Shown in pieces: positions 24,292 through 33,205 of a stretch of DNA of 64,000 nt. Each line of letters starts with the position of its first letter. Within the stretch, counting starts at the first letter, position 1. The stretch lies in contig CAVSZA010000054.1 in NCBI GenBank assembly GCA_963732095.1, positions 62,001-126,000 on the forward strand. The letters are read 5' to 3'. Position numbers and translations under genes: made by a program. This stretch comes from AP-15 sp963732095 (lineage in GTDB: Bacteria; Pseudomonadota; Alphaproteobacteria; ATCC43930; CGMCC-115725). A model generated the notes under the pieces. The model worked only from the letters and a program-made list of their open reading frames with translations, did no database searches and was not told the DNA's origin.

Positions 24292-24782
24292 ACCGGCCGC
24301 CGCATCTTCTCCTCGTCGAGGCCCTCTATTACACCCACATTGCCGACCATCTGCGCAAAGGGGCCGAGCGTGTGATGGCAGCGGTCGGCGCCACCCACGA
24401 GATCGTCTCGGTGCCCGGAGCGTTCGAGATACCCGCGGCCATCGGAATGGTTGCTCGGTCCACCGATCGCTTCGACGGCTTTGTCGCGCTCGGCTGCGTG
24501 ATCAGGGGCGAGACGACGCATTACGATCACATCTGCGCCGAGAGCGCGCGCGGCCTGCAGGATTTGGCGGTGCGTGACGGGCTTGCCATCGGGTACGGCA
24601 TTTTGACGGTCGAGAACGAGGCGCAGGCATTGGCCCGCGCTTCGGCTGAACATAGGGACAAGGGCGGCGAAGCGGTGCGCGCCTGCCTGGCGTTAGTGGA
24701 TCTGAAGCGCCGTCTCGCCGGGGAGGAGAATGAACACACCGAAAGAGCCGCCGCCCGGCAGTCTGCGATTGGAAGGGTCTGA
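24288..24782 (+). CDS. ribH: 6,7-dimethyl-8-ribityllumazine synthase
   Basis: 164 residues. SVPGAFEIPAAI, ALGCVIRGETTHYDHIC and GYGILTVENEAQA are the substrate-binding motifs of RibH, with the catalytic His in THYDH. It joins the pyrimidine intermediate and dihydroxybutanone phosphate. The C-terminal tail (EHTERAAARQSAIGRV) is read from DNA that also encodes the start of nusB: the genes overlap by 53 bp in different frames. Confidence 0.95.
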   Translation: MNRPPHLLLVEALYYTHIADHLRKGAERVMAAVGATHEIVSVPGAFEIPAAIGMVARSTDRFDGFVALGCVIRGETTHYDHICAESARGLQDLAVRDGLAIGYGILTVENEAQALARASAEHRDKGGEAVRACLALVDLKRRLAGEENEHTERAAARQSAIGRV

Positions 24783-25257
24783 AGCCGAGGCGGGCGGACC
24801 GCGGGCCGGCGGCCGACGGCGCAGCGTCGCCCGGCTCGCGGCGGTGCAGGCGCTCTACCAGCTGGAGCTGAACCGCGAGGTTGACCCGGAAGTGGTCGTG
24901 CGGGAGTTCGCCCGGCATCGTCTTGGCCAAGAGATAGACGGCGATCGGTATGGTGAGGCGGATCCCGCGCTGTTCTCCGACATAGTCCGGGGCGTGAAGG
25001 CTGATCTGGACCGGCTCGATGCGACGATTTCCGAGGTCCTCACCGAGGAGTGGCCTTTGCCGCGGTTCGATGCAGTTTTGCGGGCGATTCTGCGAGCCGG
25101 CGCCTACGAGCTCGTGCATCGGCGCGACGTTCCGCCACGCGTCTCGATCAACGAATATACGACCATTGCTCACGCTTTTTTCTCCGGCAAAGAGCCGGGG
25201 CTCACGAACGGCGTCCTCGACAAGTTGGGTCGCACGTTGCGTTCTTCCGAGATGTAG
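24730..25257 (+). CDS. nusB: Transcription antitermination factor NusB
   Basis: 175 residues. RSVARLAAVQALYQLE is the conserved first helix, and the C-terminal core RAGAYELVHRRDVPPRVSIN and FVNGVLD-like LTNGVLDKLG complete the family pattern. It binds boxA RNA with S10 in rRNA antitermination. Strong ribosome site GGGGAGGAGA. A Gly/Pro-rich N-terminal extension of about 30 residues precedes the fold. Confidence 0.93.
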   Translation: MNTPKEPPPGSLRLEGSEAEAGGPRAGGRRRSVARLAAVQALYQLELNREVDPEVVVREFARHRLGQEIDGDRYGEADPALFSDIVRGVKADLDRLDATISEVLTEEWPLPRFDAVLRAILRAGAYELVHRRDVPPRVSINEYTTIAHAFFSGKEPGLTNGVLDKLGRTLRSSEM

Positions 25258-25263
25258 CGGCCG

Positions 25264-26244
25264 ATGGGTGCAGACGAGCTCGGAGAGTTCGAGCGAATCC
25301 GGCGTTTCTTCGCGCCGCTCGCAGGCCCAGGTGGGCTCGGGCTAGTAGACGACGCCGCCATTGTCGACTGCTCCCCGGGGCGGCGTCTCGTCGTAACGGC
25401 GGATGCGATCGTTGCCGGTGTGCATTATTTGCCGCAGGATCCGCCGGAATTGGTCGCGCGCAAGCTGTTGCGGGTGAACCTATCAGACCTCGCGGCGATG
25501 GGGGCGCGACCGCTTCATTACGTTCTTACGACGGTGCTCCCGCCCGAGCTCGGGCCGGAATGGCTCGCCCGCTTTGCCGAAGGTCTTGGCGAAGATCAAC
25601 GCCGCTACGGCATCGAACTATTGGGCGGCGATTCGGTCGGCACCCCCGGCCCCGCCGTCCTGTCGCTGACCGCGATTGGCGAGGTCGCGGCGGGTCAGGA
25701 AATTCGGCGCAGCGGCGCCCAGCCAGGCGATATTGTATGGGTTTCCGGCACGATCGGCGATGCGTCCCTTGGGCTCGATCTGTTGCGCGGGGCCTATCCC
25801 GATCTCGCGCCCGAGCACCGCGATTACCTGGTCCGGCGCTTCCGTCTCCCTGAGCCGCGCACGGAACTCGGTCCCCGATTGAGCGGCATGGCGCGGGCCA
25901 TGATCGACGTCTCAGACGGCCTTCTCGCAGATCTCGCTCACATTTGCGAGACTTCTCGAGTGGCGGCCATCGTCGAACTGGATCTGTTACCCCTGTCGCC
26001 CGCGGCGCGAGCGATCGTGGACGACAATCCGGGTATCCGCGCGCGGCTCGCCGCTGCGGGGGACGATTACGAACTGTTGTTTGCAGCGCCCGCCGACGCG
26101 GCCGAAACAATCGCAACTTTGTCGCTTCGGCTCGGCGTCCCGGTCTCCAGGATCGGCAGGATCGATGTCGGAACAGGCGTGGGGCTACTAAATGCTGACG
26201 GGCATCAGATCCGACTGGAGGCTACCGGCTACCGCCACTTCTGA
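25264..26244 (+). CDS. thiL: Thiamine-monophosphate kinase
   Basis: 326 residues. N-terminal GLVDDAAIVDCSPG with the Mg-binding Asp pair, KLLRVNLSDLAAMGARP, GGDSVGTPG and the C-terminal DVSDGLLADLAHIC and GDDYELLFAAP fit ThiL of the PurM/SelD superfamily. Makes thiamine diphosphate from the monophosphate. Follows nusB by 6 bp in the ribE-ribH-nusB-thiL run. No clear ribosome site, so translational coupling is likely. Confidence 0.93.
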   Translation: MGADELGEFERIRRFFAPLAGPGGLGLVDDAAIVDCSPGRRLVVTADAIVAGVHYLPQDPPELVARKLLRVNLSDLAAMGARPLHYVLTTVLPPELGPEWLARFAEGLGEDQRRYGIELLGGDSVGTPGPAVLSLTAIGEVAAGQEIRRSGAQPGDIVWVSGTIGDASLGLDLLRGAYPDLAPEHRDYLVRRFRLPEPRTELGPRLSGMARAMIDVSDGLLADLAHICETSRVAAIVELDLLPLSPAARAIVDDNPGIRARLAAAGDDYELLFAAPADAAETIATLSLRLGVPVSRIGRIDVGTGVGLLNADGHQIRLEATGYRHF

Positions 26245-26401
26245 TCGATTGTGAGCCGGAGCGCTCGGTCAGTTCGAGTGACAAGCAGATCACAGTATGG
26301 TTGCCCTGCCCGCCACTATTCTGGCATGTTCCGGTACTGGACCTGCTTCTGCGGCTCCGGCATGGTGAGCGCAGGTGTTTTTATTTCTGGGGACTTTTAG
26401 G

Positions 26402-28498
26402 ATGACTTCCGCATACTTTCTGGTCATCGCGTGCGGGCTGCTGGCTTTGGCCTATGGCTGGTTCACCAGCCGTCAAGTATTGAGCGCCAATGCCGGGACT
26501 GCCCGAATGCAGGAAATCTCGGGTGCTGTACAGGTTGGCGCGCAGGCCTATCTCAATCGCCAATATCGCACGATAGCGATCGTCGGAGTGGTCGTTCTTA
26601 TAATACTCGGGATCACCCTCGGGCTGCGCGTCGCGGTCGGCTACTTGATTGGCGCGGTGTTGTCGGCAGCTGCCGGCTATGTCGGCATGAACGTATCGGT
26701 GCGCGCCAATGTGAGAACCGCGCAGGCCTCGCGCAGCGGTCTCAAGGCCGGTCTAGCGATCGCCTTCAAGGCTGGCGCGGTCACCGGCATGCTCGTGGTC
26801 GGGCTCGGTCTGCTCGGTGTCGGGATCTACTATTTTATCCTGCGGGCCACCTTGCCCGGCGACGATCTGCGCCCGGTGCTCGAAGCGATGGTGGGGCTGA
26901 GCTTTGGCGCATCACTGATCTCGATTTTCGCGCGTCTCGGCGGCGGCATTTTCACTAAGGGGGCCGATGTCGGCGCCGACTTAGTCGGCAAAGTGGAGGC
27001 GGGAATCCCGGAGGACGATCCGCGCAACCCGGCCGTCATCGCTGACAATGTCGGCGATAATGTCGGCGATTGCGCCGGCATGGCCGCGGACCTGTTCGAA
27101 ACCTACGCCGTGACGATCGTCGCAACGATGCTGCTCGCCGCGATATTTTTTGCGCCGCCGTTGCGTGACAAGATGCTGATGCTGCCGCTGGTCATCGGCG
27201 CGGTGTGCATCGCGACTTCGGTGGTTGGCACGTTCTTCGTCCGGCTCGGTGCCGACAACGGCATTATGAGGGCGCTCTACAAGGGGTTGCTCGCCACCGG
27301 GATCCTTTCGATTGGGGCGATCGGGCTTCTGATATACCTGCTCCTCGGGTTTTCGGATGCATTGCCGATGACTACCGGCATCTCGGTAACCGGGCTGGGG
27401 TTGTGGCTTTGCGCGATCGTCGGTCTGGGTGTCACCGGCTTCATCGTGTGGATTACCGAGTACTACACGGGGACCGATTACCGGCCGGTGCGCAGCATTG
27501 CGCGGAGTTCGACCACCGGCCACGGCACAAATGTCATTCAGGGCCTCGCCGTCTCGATGGAGGCGACGGCGCTGCCGGTCATCGTGATCTGTGTCGGGAT
27601 CATTGTGTCGTACCTGATTGCCGGGCTGTTCGGCATCGCGATCGCCGCGACGACGATGCTGGCGCTCGCCGGCATGATCGTGGCGCTCGACGCCTATGGA
27701 CCGGTTACCGACAATGCCGGTGGCATCGCCGAAATGGCCGACCTGCCGCGCGACGTGCGCCGGACGACCGACGCGCTCGACGCCGTCGGCAACACGACCA
27801 AGGCGGTCACCAAAGGCTACGCGATCGGCTCGGCCGGGCTCGCCTCGCTCGTGCTGTTCGCGGCCTATACCGAAGATCTGAGACACTATTTTCCCAATCT
27901 CGACGTGCACTTCAACCTTCAGGATCCCTATGTCGTTATCGGGTTGTTCATCGGCGGATTGTTGCCTTACCTGTTCGCCTCTATGGGCATGACGGCGGTC
28001 GGCAGGGCGGCGGCGGCGGTCGTCATCGAGGTGCGGCGCCAATTCCGCGAGATTCCTGGCATCATGCAGGGCAGCGCCAAACCGGATTACGGGCTCGCCG
28101 TCGACATGCTGACGCGCGCGGCGATACGCGAGATGATCGTGCCGTCTCTGCTTCCGGTGGTGGCGCCGATTGCGCTTTGGATCGTGATCACGATCATCGC
28201 AGGGCGTGCAGCGGCCTTCAGCGCGCTCGGGGCGATGTTGCTCGGAACCATCGTAACCGGAATTTTCGTCGCGATCTCGATGACCTCGGGCGGCGGGGCC
28301 TGGGACAACGCCAAAAAATACATCGAGGAAGGCCATCACGGCGGCAAGGGATCCGAGCCGCACAAGGCCGCGGTGACCGGAGATACGGTCGGCGACCCCT
28401 ACAAGGACACCGCCGGCCCCGCGGTCAACCCGATGATAAAGATCACCAATATCGTCGCGCTATTGCTGCTCGCGATCTTGGCGAAATGGGCGGGTTGA
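26402..28498 (+). CDS. hppA: Membrane-bound proton-translocating pyrophosphatase
   Basis: 698 residues, about 16 transmembrane helices. The pyrophosphate site DVGADLVGKVEAGIPEDDPR and the acidic NVGDNVGDCAGMAADLFE are complete, as is the second acidic cluster GDTVGDPYKDTAGPA near the C terminus. In GNTTKAVTKGYAIGSAGL the residue after GNTT is Lys, the mark of potassium-independent H+-PPases (K+-dependent forms have Ala). Couples pyrophosphate hydrolysis to proton export. Preceded by a 157-bp gap that should contain its promoter. Confidence 0.96.
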   Translation: MTSAYFLVIACGLLALAYGWFTSRQVLSANAGTARMQEISGAVQVGAQAYLNRQYRTIAIVGVVVLIILGITLGLRVAVGYLIGAVLSAAAGYVGMNVSVRANVRTAQASRSGLKAGLAIAFKAGAVTGMLVVGLGLLGVGIYYFILRATLPGDDLRPVLEAMVGLSFGASLISIFARLGGGIFTKGADVGADLVGKVEAGIPEDDPRNPAVIADNVGDNVGDCAGMAADLFETYAVTIVATMLLAAIFFAPPLRDKMLMLPLVIGAVCIATSVVGTFFVRLGADNGIMRALYKGLLATGILSIGAIGLLIYLLLGFSDALPMTTGISVTGLGLWLCAIVGLGVTGFIVWITEYYTGTDYRPVRSIARSSTTGHGTNVIQGLAVSMEATALPVIVICVGIIVSYLIAGLFGIAIAATTMLALAGMIVALDAYGPVTDNAGGIAEMADLPRDVRRTTDALDAVGNTTKAVTKGYAIGSAGLASLVLFAAYTEDLRHYFPNLDVHFNLQDPYVVIGLFIGGLLPYLFASMGMTAVGRAAAAVVIEVRRQFREIPGIMQGSAKPDYGLAVDMLTRAAIREMIVPSLLPVVAPIALWIVITIIAGRAAAFSALGAMLLGTIVTGIFVAISMTSGGGAWDNAKKYIEEGHHGGKGSEPHKAAVTGDTVGDPYKDTAGPAVNPMIKITNIVALLLLAILAKWAG

Positions 28499-28513
28499 CC
28501 CGGACGGCAGTCA

Positions 28514-29026
28514 TTAATGCGTCCCGTTATCGTTCGGTTTGGGACCCTGGGTACCACCCCCGCCGCCACTCCCACCGCCCCCGCTGCTGCCGTTAAACTT
28601 CCCGAGATTGCCGATCAGCTGCTCGAGAAACGACAACTCGCGGCCGGGCGCCGGGGTTGCCCGGGCAACCGGCGTGATCTCCTTGCCGTCTTCCAAAGCC
28701 TTATGGTCGACCGCCTTGACCACCCCTTGGTCGTCGAAGTTGACGACATAAACCTGCTGGTCGAGCACATCCGGCTCAAAAAAAGCGGTCTGCGAGGTTC
28801 GCCGGCTGATGTAATACCAGGACTTGTCGTTGTTGAAGACGCTGACGCTCGACGGCGTGCCGAGAATCTTGGCAACCTCGTCCTTGGTCGTGCTGCCGGC
28901 ATGAATCTCGGCAAGTTTATCCGGATTGGGCAGATTGCCGCGCTGGTCCACGGCTGGCGCGCAGCTCCCAAATGCGGCGGCACCAGAGATGGTGGCGAGA
29001 AAAACAAACGATCGTCGTATCGACAT
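28514..29026 (-). CDS. bamE: BamE-type outer-membrane assembly lipoprotein
   Basis: 170 residues. Signal MSIRRSFVFLATISGAAAFG is followed by Ser-Cys (lipidation Cys21). The SmpA/OmlA domain shows KLAEIHAGSTTKDEVAKILG, WYYISRR and QVYVVNFDDQGVVKAV. Glycine-rich C-terminal tail (GSSGGGGSGGGGG). Part of the beta-barrel assembly machine. A start at 29044 is possible; neither has a convincing Shine-Dalgarno. Divergent from the UBCC gene. Confidence 0.88.
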   Translation of the reverse strand: MSIRRSFVFLATISGAAAFGSCAPAVDQRGNLPNPDKLAEIHAGSTTKDEVAKILGTPSSVSVFNNDKSWYYISRRTSQTAFFEPDVLDQQVYVVNFDDQGVVKAVDHKALEDGKEITPVARATPAPGRELSFLEQLIGNLGKFNGSSGGGGSGGGGGTQGPKPNDNGTH

Positions 29027-29162
29027 GATTTGGGGAGCGAACATAGGATCACACAACCGGCATTCTGTTGAAACCGACCAGGGACACGCCCATTTTTCCA
29101 GCGAGCAGGTTTAACCGCGAGTCGTTGGTTGTCAACGTCCGCGGCGTTCACGAGCGGCTGCG

Positions 29163-29735
29163 GTGTTTTCTTTCTCCGGACACAATTCGGCTCGCGAGGC
29201 TGCAGAGATCGCGTACCGGCGGGTCGTCGAGCAGGCCCGCCAGCCGGTCTTCTTCTCTGACTATGGCGTACCGGACACGCTCGACGGCCGCTTTGAATTG
29301 ATCTGCCTCCACGCGTTTCTTTATCTGCATCGCCTCAAGGCAGATCGGCCGCAAGCGAGCCCGCTTTGCCAAAGCTTTTTCGACCGAATGTTCGCTGATT
29401 TCGACCGCTCGCTGCGCGAGATGGGGGTCGGTGATCTCAGCGTCGGCAAGCATGTGAAGCGCATGGCTCGAGCCTTCTACGGCCGCATCCTCTCTTATGA
29501 AGCCGGGCTCGGTAGCAATGATTCGGCGCTCGCTGCAGCCCTCGCTCGGAATGTCTTCGGCACCGTTTCTGAGCCGGAAGGTGCTGCGGGTGACTTGGCG
29601 GCTTACGTTCGCTGCGCGGTTCGAGCACTGCGCGGCCAGTCCGCGGCCAACCTTCTCGCCGGTGACATATCGTTCGAGGTTCCGCCGGGGTCGTCACGAA
29701 CAAGCCTCTCCTGCCTAAGTGGCGAGGCACGATGA
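29163..29735 (+). CDS. Ubiquinol-cytochrome c chaperone (CBP3/UBCC family)
   Basis: 190 residues from GTG 29163. Core AYRRVVEQARQPVFFSDYGV, DTLDGRFELICLHAFLYLHR and DFDRSLREMGVGDLSVGKHV matches the CBP3-like domain that helps assemble cytochrome bc1. First of a run that is characteristic of alphaproteobacteria; its stop overlaps the DUF177 start (ATGA, 29732). Confidence 0.9.
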   Translation: MFSFSGHNSAREAAEIAYRRVVEQARQPVFFSDYGVPDTLDGRFELICLHAFLYLHRLKADRPQASPLCQSFFDRMFADFDRSLREMGVGDLSVGKHVKRMARAFYGRILSYEAGLGSNDSALAAALARNVFGTVSEPEGAAGDLAAYVRCAVRALRGQSAANLLAGDISFEVPPGSSRTSLSCLSGEAR

Positions 29736-30250
29736 GCTCTCTAACCCCGGAATTCTCCCGGCTAGTGCCTCTCGCCCAACTGAGCACACGACCCTTCCGG
29801 CAGCGAATCGAAGCGACCGCGGAGGAACGGGAAAGGCTTTCGCGGCGGTTCGACCTGATAACCCTCGACCGCCTCGTGGCCGAAGTGGAACTGCGGCGCC
29901 AGAGCCCCGAGGTGATCCTTCTGGAAGCCGAATTTGCGGCGGAGTTCGAGCAGTGCTGCGCGGTTTCCCTCGAACCGGTCCGCGGGGCGGTTTCCAACCG
30001 CTTCTCGCTGGTTTACGGCCCGGCTCCGGAAGAGGAACAGGAAATCGCGCTGACCAGCGACGAGCCGGCATTCGAGCCTCTCGATGGCAATTCGATCGAT
30101 ATCGGGGAGGCGGTCGCGCAGGAACTCTCCCTGGCGCTCCCGATCTTTCCGCGCGACCCCGAGGCAAGGATCGATCAGGCGGCAATGGCGGAACCTCTGG
30201 AGGGGCCTTTCGCAATGCTGGCCCGGGCGCGGAAGGATGTGGAATGCTGA
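29732..30250 (+). CDS. DUF177 (YceD) protein
   Basis: 172 residues. Contains FAAEFEQCCAVSLEPVRG, the family's cysteine-bearing strand, and the acidic DIGEAVAQELSLALPIFPRD. YceD-family genes lie next to rpmF in most bacteria and have been linked to 23S rRNA maturation. Co-translated with the UBCC gene; rpmF follows 99 bp later. Confidence 0.9.
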   Translation: MSSLTPEFSRLVPLAQLSTRPFRQRIEATAEERERLSRRFDLITLDRLVAEVELRRQSPEVILLEAEFAAEFEQCCAVSLEPVRGAVSNRFSLVYGPAPEEEQEIALTSDEPAFEPLDGNSIDIGEAVAQELSLALPIFPRDPEARIDQAAMAEPLEGPFAMLARARKDVEC

Positions 30251-30349
30251 GATCCTATCGGGTGCCTGCATCATAGTTGCCGCCGCCTCTGTTTTTGGCT
30301 AATTACGCAGCTTCGGCGCAGCCCGACCCCCCAATTACCGAGCTTTCCA

Positions 30350-30538
30350 ATGGCCGTTCCCAAAAAGAAAACTTCGCCATCGCGGCGCAATATGCGGCGA
30401 TCGCATCACGCGCTGAAGCCGGCCGCCTATGCCGAGTGCCCGAACTGCGGCGAGCTGAAGCGTCCGCATCACCTGTGCGCATCCTGCGGCTACTATGACG
30501 GGCGGGAGGTCACCAAGGCTGCGTCGGAGGCCGGCTGA
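30350..30538 (+). CDS. rpmF: 50S ribosomal protein L32
   Basis: 62 residues: MAVPKKKTSPSRRNMRRSHH at the N terminus and a zinc ribbon CPNCGELKRPHHLCASC with both CxxC pairs retained. Intact family length. Classical neighbour of plsX. Confidence 0.97.
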   Translation: MAVPKKKTSPSRRNMRRSHHALKPAAYAECPNCGELKRPHHLCASCGYYDGREVTKAASEAG

Positions 30539-30566
30539 CAATAAGACCGAGGTCAGAGGCACCAAG

Positions 30567-31610
30567 GTGAGCGACGGCGTCACGATCGCCCTCGATGCAA
30601 TGGGCGGCGACCGCGCTCCAGGCATGGTCGTCAAGGGGGCCGAGATCGCGCTGCAGCGGCATCCCGATATTCATTTCTTGCTGTTCGGACCGGAAGAAAA
30701 GGTTCGCCCGCTTCTCGCGAAACTTCCCCGGCTCGCCAGCGCGGTGACGTTGCACCACACCGACGAGGTCGTGGCCGATGATGCGAGACCGTCACTGGCA
30801 TTGCGGACGGGGCGGCCGTCGAGCATGCGGTTGGCGATCGAGGCGGTTGCCGACGGACGGGCTGATGGAGTGGTTTCCGCCGGCAACACCGGTGCCCTGA
30901 TGGCGATCGCCAAATTCGTCCTGAAGATGCTGCCGGGCATCGATCGGCCGGCGATTGCATCGTTCTTTCCCACCCGTCGTGGTGAAAGCGTGATGCTGGA
31001 CCTCGGCGCCAATGTCGAATGCGACGAGGAGAACCTTGTCCAATTCGCTCTGATGGGCGATGTTTTTGCTCGAACGGTTCTTGGTTTGATAGAGCCGACT
31101 GTCGGACTGCTCAACGTCGGTTCGGAAGATATGAAGGGGAACGACGCCGTCCGCGGCGCTAGCGCGCGCTTGCGGGACACCCTCACGCCCATCCATTTTT
31201 ACGGCTTTATCGAAGGAAACGACATTGCCGCGGGTACCGTCGATGTCATCGTGACCGACGGGTTCACCGGCAACATCGCCGTAAAGACGGCTGAAGGGAC
31301 CGCCAAGCTGTTCGGCGAATTTCTCGAAGCCGCCTTCCGCCATTCGCTGTCGGCGCGGATCGGCTACCTGTTTGCCCGCCGCGCGCTGCGGAAGCTTCGG
31401 ATGCGCAGTGACCCGCGCCGGTATAACGGCGCGATATTTCTCGGCTTGGGCGGGATTGCGGTCAAGAGCCACGGCTCGACCGACGCGTTCGGTTTCGCCA
31501 ATGCCATCGGCGTCGCCGTCGACATGAAGGTGAACGGCGTTCTCGACAAGATCCGGGTCGAGCTGGCCCGCCTCACTGAGGCGCCCTCCACCCCGGAACC
31601 CGCGCTGTAA
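30567..31610 (+). CDS. plsX: Phosphate acyltransferase PlsX
   Basis: 347 residues from GTG 30567 (VSDGVTIALDAMGGDRAPGM); AGAGG lies upstream. Other markers: DGVVSAGNTGALMA, RPAIASFFPT, LDLGANVECDEENL and VTDGFTGNIAVKTAEG. Converts acyl-ACP to acyl-phosphate for phospholipid synthesis. A longer frame from 30495 overlaps rpmF and is rejected. Confidence 0.94.
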   Translation: MSDGVTIALDAMGGDRAPGMVVKGAEIALQRHPDIHFLLFGPEEKVRPLLAKLPRLASAVTLHHTDEVVADDARPSLALRTGRPSSMRLAIEAVADGRADGVVSAGNTGALMAIAKFVLKMLPGIDRPAIASFFPTRRGESVMLDLGANVECDEENLVQFALMGDVFARTVLGLIEPTVGLLNVGSEDMKGNDAVRGASARLRDTLTPIHFYGFIEGNDIAAGTVDVIVTDGFTGNIAVKTAEGTAKLFGEFLEAAFRHSLSARIGYLFARRALRKLRMRSDPRRYNGAIFLGLGGIAVKSHGSTDAFGFANAIGVAVDMKVNGVLDKIRVELARLTEAPSTPEPAL

Positions 31611-31621
31611 GCGCCTCTTGA

Positions 31622-32593
31622 ATGATAATGCGATCCCAAGTGGCCGGCTGCGGCGCCTATCTCCCCGAGCGCATCATAACCAATCGCGAGCTGGCCGATC
31701 GTCTCGACACGTCGGACGAATGGATTCGCCAGCGCACCGGGATCGGCGAACGCCGGGTCGCCGCCCCCGGCGAGCTGACTTCCGATCTGGCCTTTCGCGC
31801 GGCACAGCGGGCGCTGGCGAGCGCGGGGATGAACGGCAACGATCTCGATCTGGTCGTGCTGGCGACCGCGACGCCTGATAACACTTTCCCGGCAACTGCG
31901 GCCAAGGTCCAAGCCCAGCTCGGGATGCTGCGCGGCGCCGCCTTCGACGTTCAGGCGGTGTGCGCGGGTTTCATTTTTGCGCTGTCGGTCGCCGACAATG
32001 CGCTGCGGCTCGGCCAGGCCCGGACCGCCCTCGTGATCGGGGCGGAAACGTTCTCACGCATTCTCGATTGGGAGGATCGCGGCACCTGCGTATTGTTTGG
32101 CGACGGGGCCGGTGCCTTGGTGCTGAAGTCGGTGTCCGACTCATCGCCCAGCGGGCGGTTCATCCTCTCGAACCATCTGCACTCGGACGGGCGGCAGTAC
32201 GATATTCTCTATGTCGACGGCGGCCCCTCGTCGACACGGACCACCGGTTTCCTGCGGATGCAAGGCCGCGAGGTCTTCCGTCAGGCTGTTCAACGCTTAA
32301 GCCAAGTCATCGACGAGGCGTTGCGGGCGAACAATCTCACGGCAGCGGATATAGACTGGCTGGTTCCGCATCAGGCCAACAGTCGCATCATCGATGCCAT
32401 GGGACGAAAACTCGGATTGTCGCCGGACAAGGTTGTCATGACAATTGAGCAGCACGCCAACACTTCTGCTGCCTCCATTCCGCTCGCCCTCGAGGCCGCG
32501 GTCGATGATGGGCGGATCAAACCCGGGCATCTCGTCTTGATGGAGGCGCTCGGCGGCGGGCTCAGCTGGGGAGCCAGCCTGGTGCGTTGGTAA
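31622..32593 (+). CDS. fabH: 3-oxoacyl-ACP synthase III
   Basis: 323 residues. Catalytic triad visible: Cys in FDVQAVCAGF, His in WLVPHQANSRIID, Asn in EQHANTSAASIPLAL. Starts fatty-acid elongation by condensing acetyl-CoA with malonyl-ACP. Start taken at ATG 31622; ATG 31628 is an alternative two codons in. Ends with GGGLSWGASLVRW, as usual. Confidence 0.95.
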   Translation: MIMRSQVAGCGAYLPERIITNRELADRLDTSDEWIRQRTGIGERRVAAPGELTSDLAFRAAQRALASAGMNGNDLDLVVLATATPDNTFPATAAKVQAQLGMLRGAAFDVQAVCAGFIFALSVADNALRLGQARTALVIGAETFSRILDWEDRGTCVLFGDGAGALVLKSVSDSSPSGRFILSNHLHSDGRQYDILYVDGGPSSTRTTGFLRMQGREVFRQAVQRLSQVIDEALRANNLTAADIDWLVPHQANSRIIDAMGRKLGLSPDKVVMTIEQHANTSAASIPLALEAAVDDGRIKPGHLVLMEALGGGLSWGASLVRW

Positions 32594-32621
32594 CGATCGG
32601 GGCAAGTCAAAGCTTTGGAAT

Positions 32622-32650
32622 TTGACGTTATTTTTGCGCGGGTTTAACCT
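32622..32650 (+). promoter_or_regulatory. Possible sigma-70-like promoter for ihfA
   Basis: TTGACG (32622-32627), 17-bp spacer, TAACCT (32645-32650), 25 bp before the ihfA ATG. The -35 is good, the -10 only fair. Lies in the 81-bp fabH-ihfA gap. Confidence 0.4.
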
Positions 32651-32674
32651 TCCACAAAAGAATGGGAGGACTGC

Positions 32675-33010
32675 ATGGCCGGAGAGACCATTACTCGCGC
32701 CAGGCTCAGTGAAGCGGTTTATCAAGAGGTCGGCTTATCGCGCAACAAGTTGGCCGAACTCGTCGAATCGGTGATTGCCGAGATTTCCGGTGCCCTCGAG
32801 CGCGGAGAGATGGTCAAGATCTCCTCGTTCGGGAGCTTTGCAGTCCGGCAGAAGGGACAGCGCGTCGGCCGCAATCCCAAAACCGGCCAGGAAGTGCCGA
32901 TCAGTCCGCGCCGCGTTCTCGTCTTCCGCGCCTCGCACGCGCTCAAGGATCAGATCAACCACGGTCTGGCAGATCCCGTCATCAGCAAGCGGACGAGGGG
33001 GGCAGCCTGA
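32675..33010 (+). CDS. ihfA: Integration host factor, alpha subunit
   Basis: 111 residues. ITRARLSEAVYQEVGLSRN, VKISSFGSFAVRQKGQRVGR and the DNA-clasping arm RNPKTGQEVPISPRRVLVFR mark the IHF alpha chain. GGGAGGA-type ribosome site before ATG. In many alphaproteobacteria a merR-type gene follows; here a tRNA-Pro gene comes next instead, 69 bp later. Confidence 0.95.
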   Translation: MAGETITRARLSEAVYQEVGLSRNKLAELVESVIAEISGALERGEMVKISSFGSFAVRQKGQRVGRNPKTGQEVPISPRRVLVFRASHALKDQINHGLADPVISKRTRGAA

Positions 33011-33079
33011 GAACATGGGGCCCGTTGCGCTGCTTCGGGCGGAACACTATGATCGGTCTCGTCGGCAGAGCCGCCCGGT

Positions 33080-33153
33080 CGGAGCGTAGCGCAGCCTGGT
33101 AGCGCATCAGCATGGGGTGCTGAGGGTCGTGAGTTCGAATCTCACCGCTCCGA
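33080..33153 (+). tRNA. tRNA-Pro (anticodon GGG)
   Basis: 74-nt cloverleaf: acceptor CGGAGCG / CGCTCCG, D arm GCGC with loop AGCCTGGTA, anticodon stem TCAGC / GCTGA with loop ATGGGGT (anticodon GGG), T arm GTGAG-TTCGAAT-CTCAC, discriminator A. CCA is not encoded (TCA follows). Conserved position after ihfA in alphaproteobacteria. Confidence 0.96.
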
Positions 33154-33205
33154 TCAATCCCCACACCCTCTCCGCCGGCGAAAAAACCGACGTGGAGGAA
33201 AAGCG

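Noticed and set aside
26981..28363. 460-codon open frame antisense to hppA
   Set aside because: Low-complexity charged translation typical of a coding-strand shadow; hppA is unambiguous.
33080..33153. tRNA-Pro as an integration site for a mobile island
   Set aside because: No integrase, no repeated tRNA 3' end downstream, and the following genes are core.
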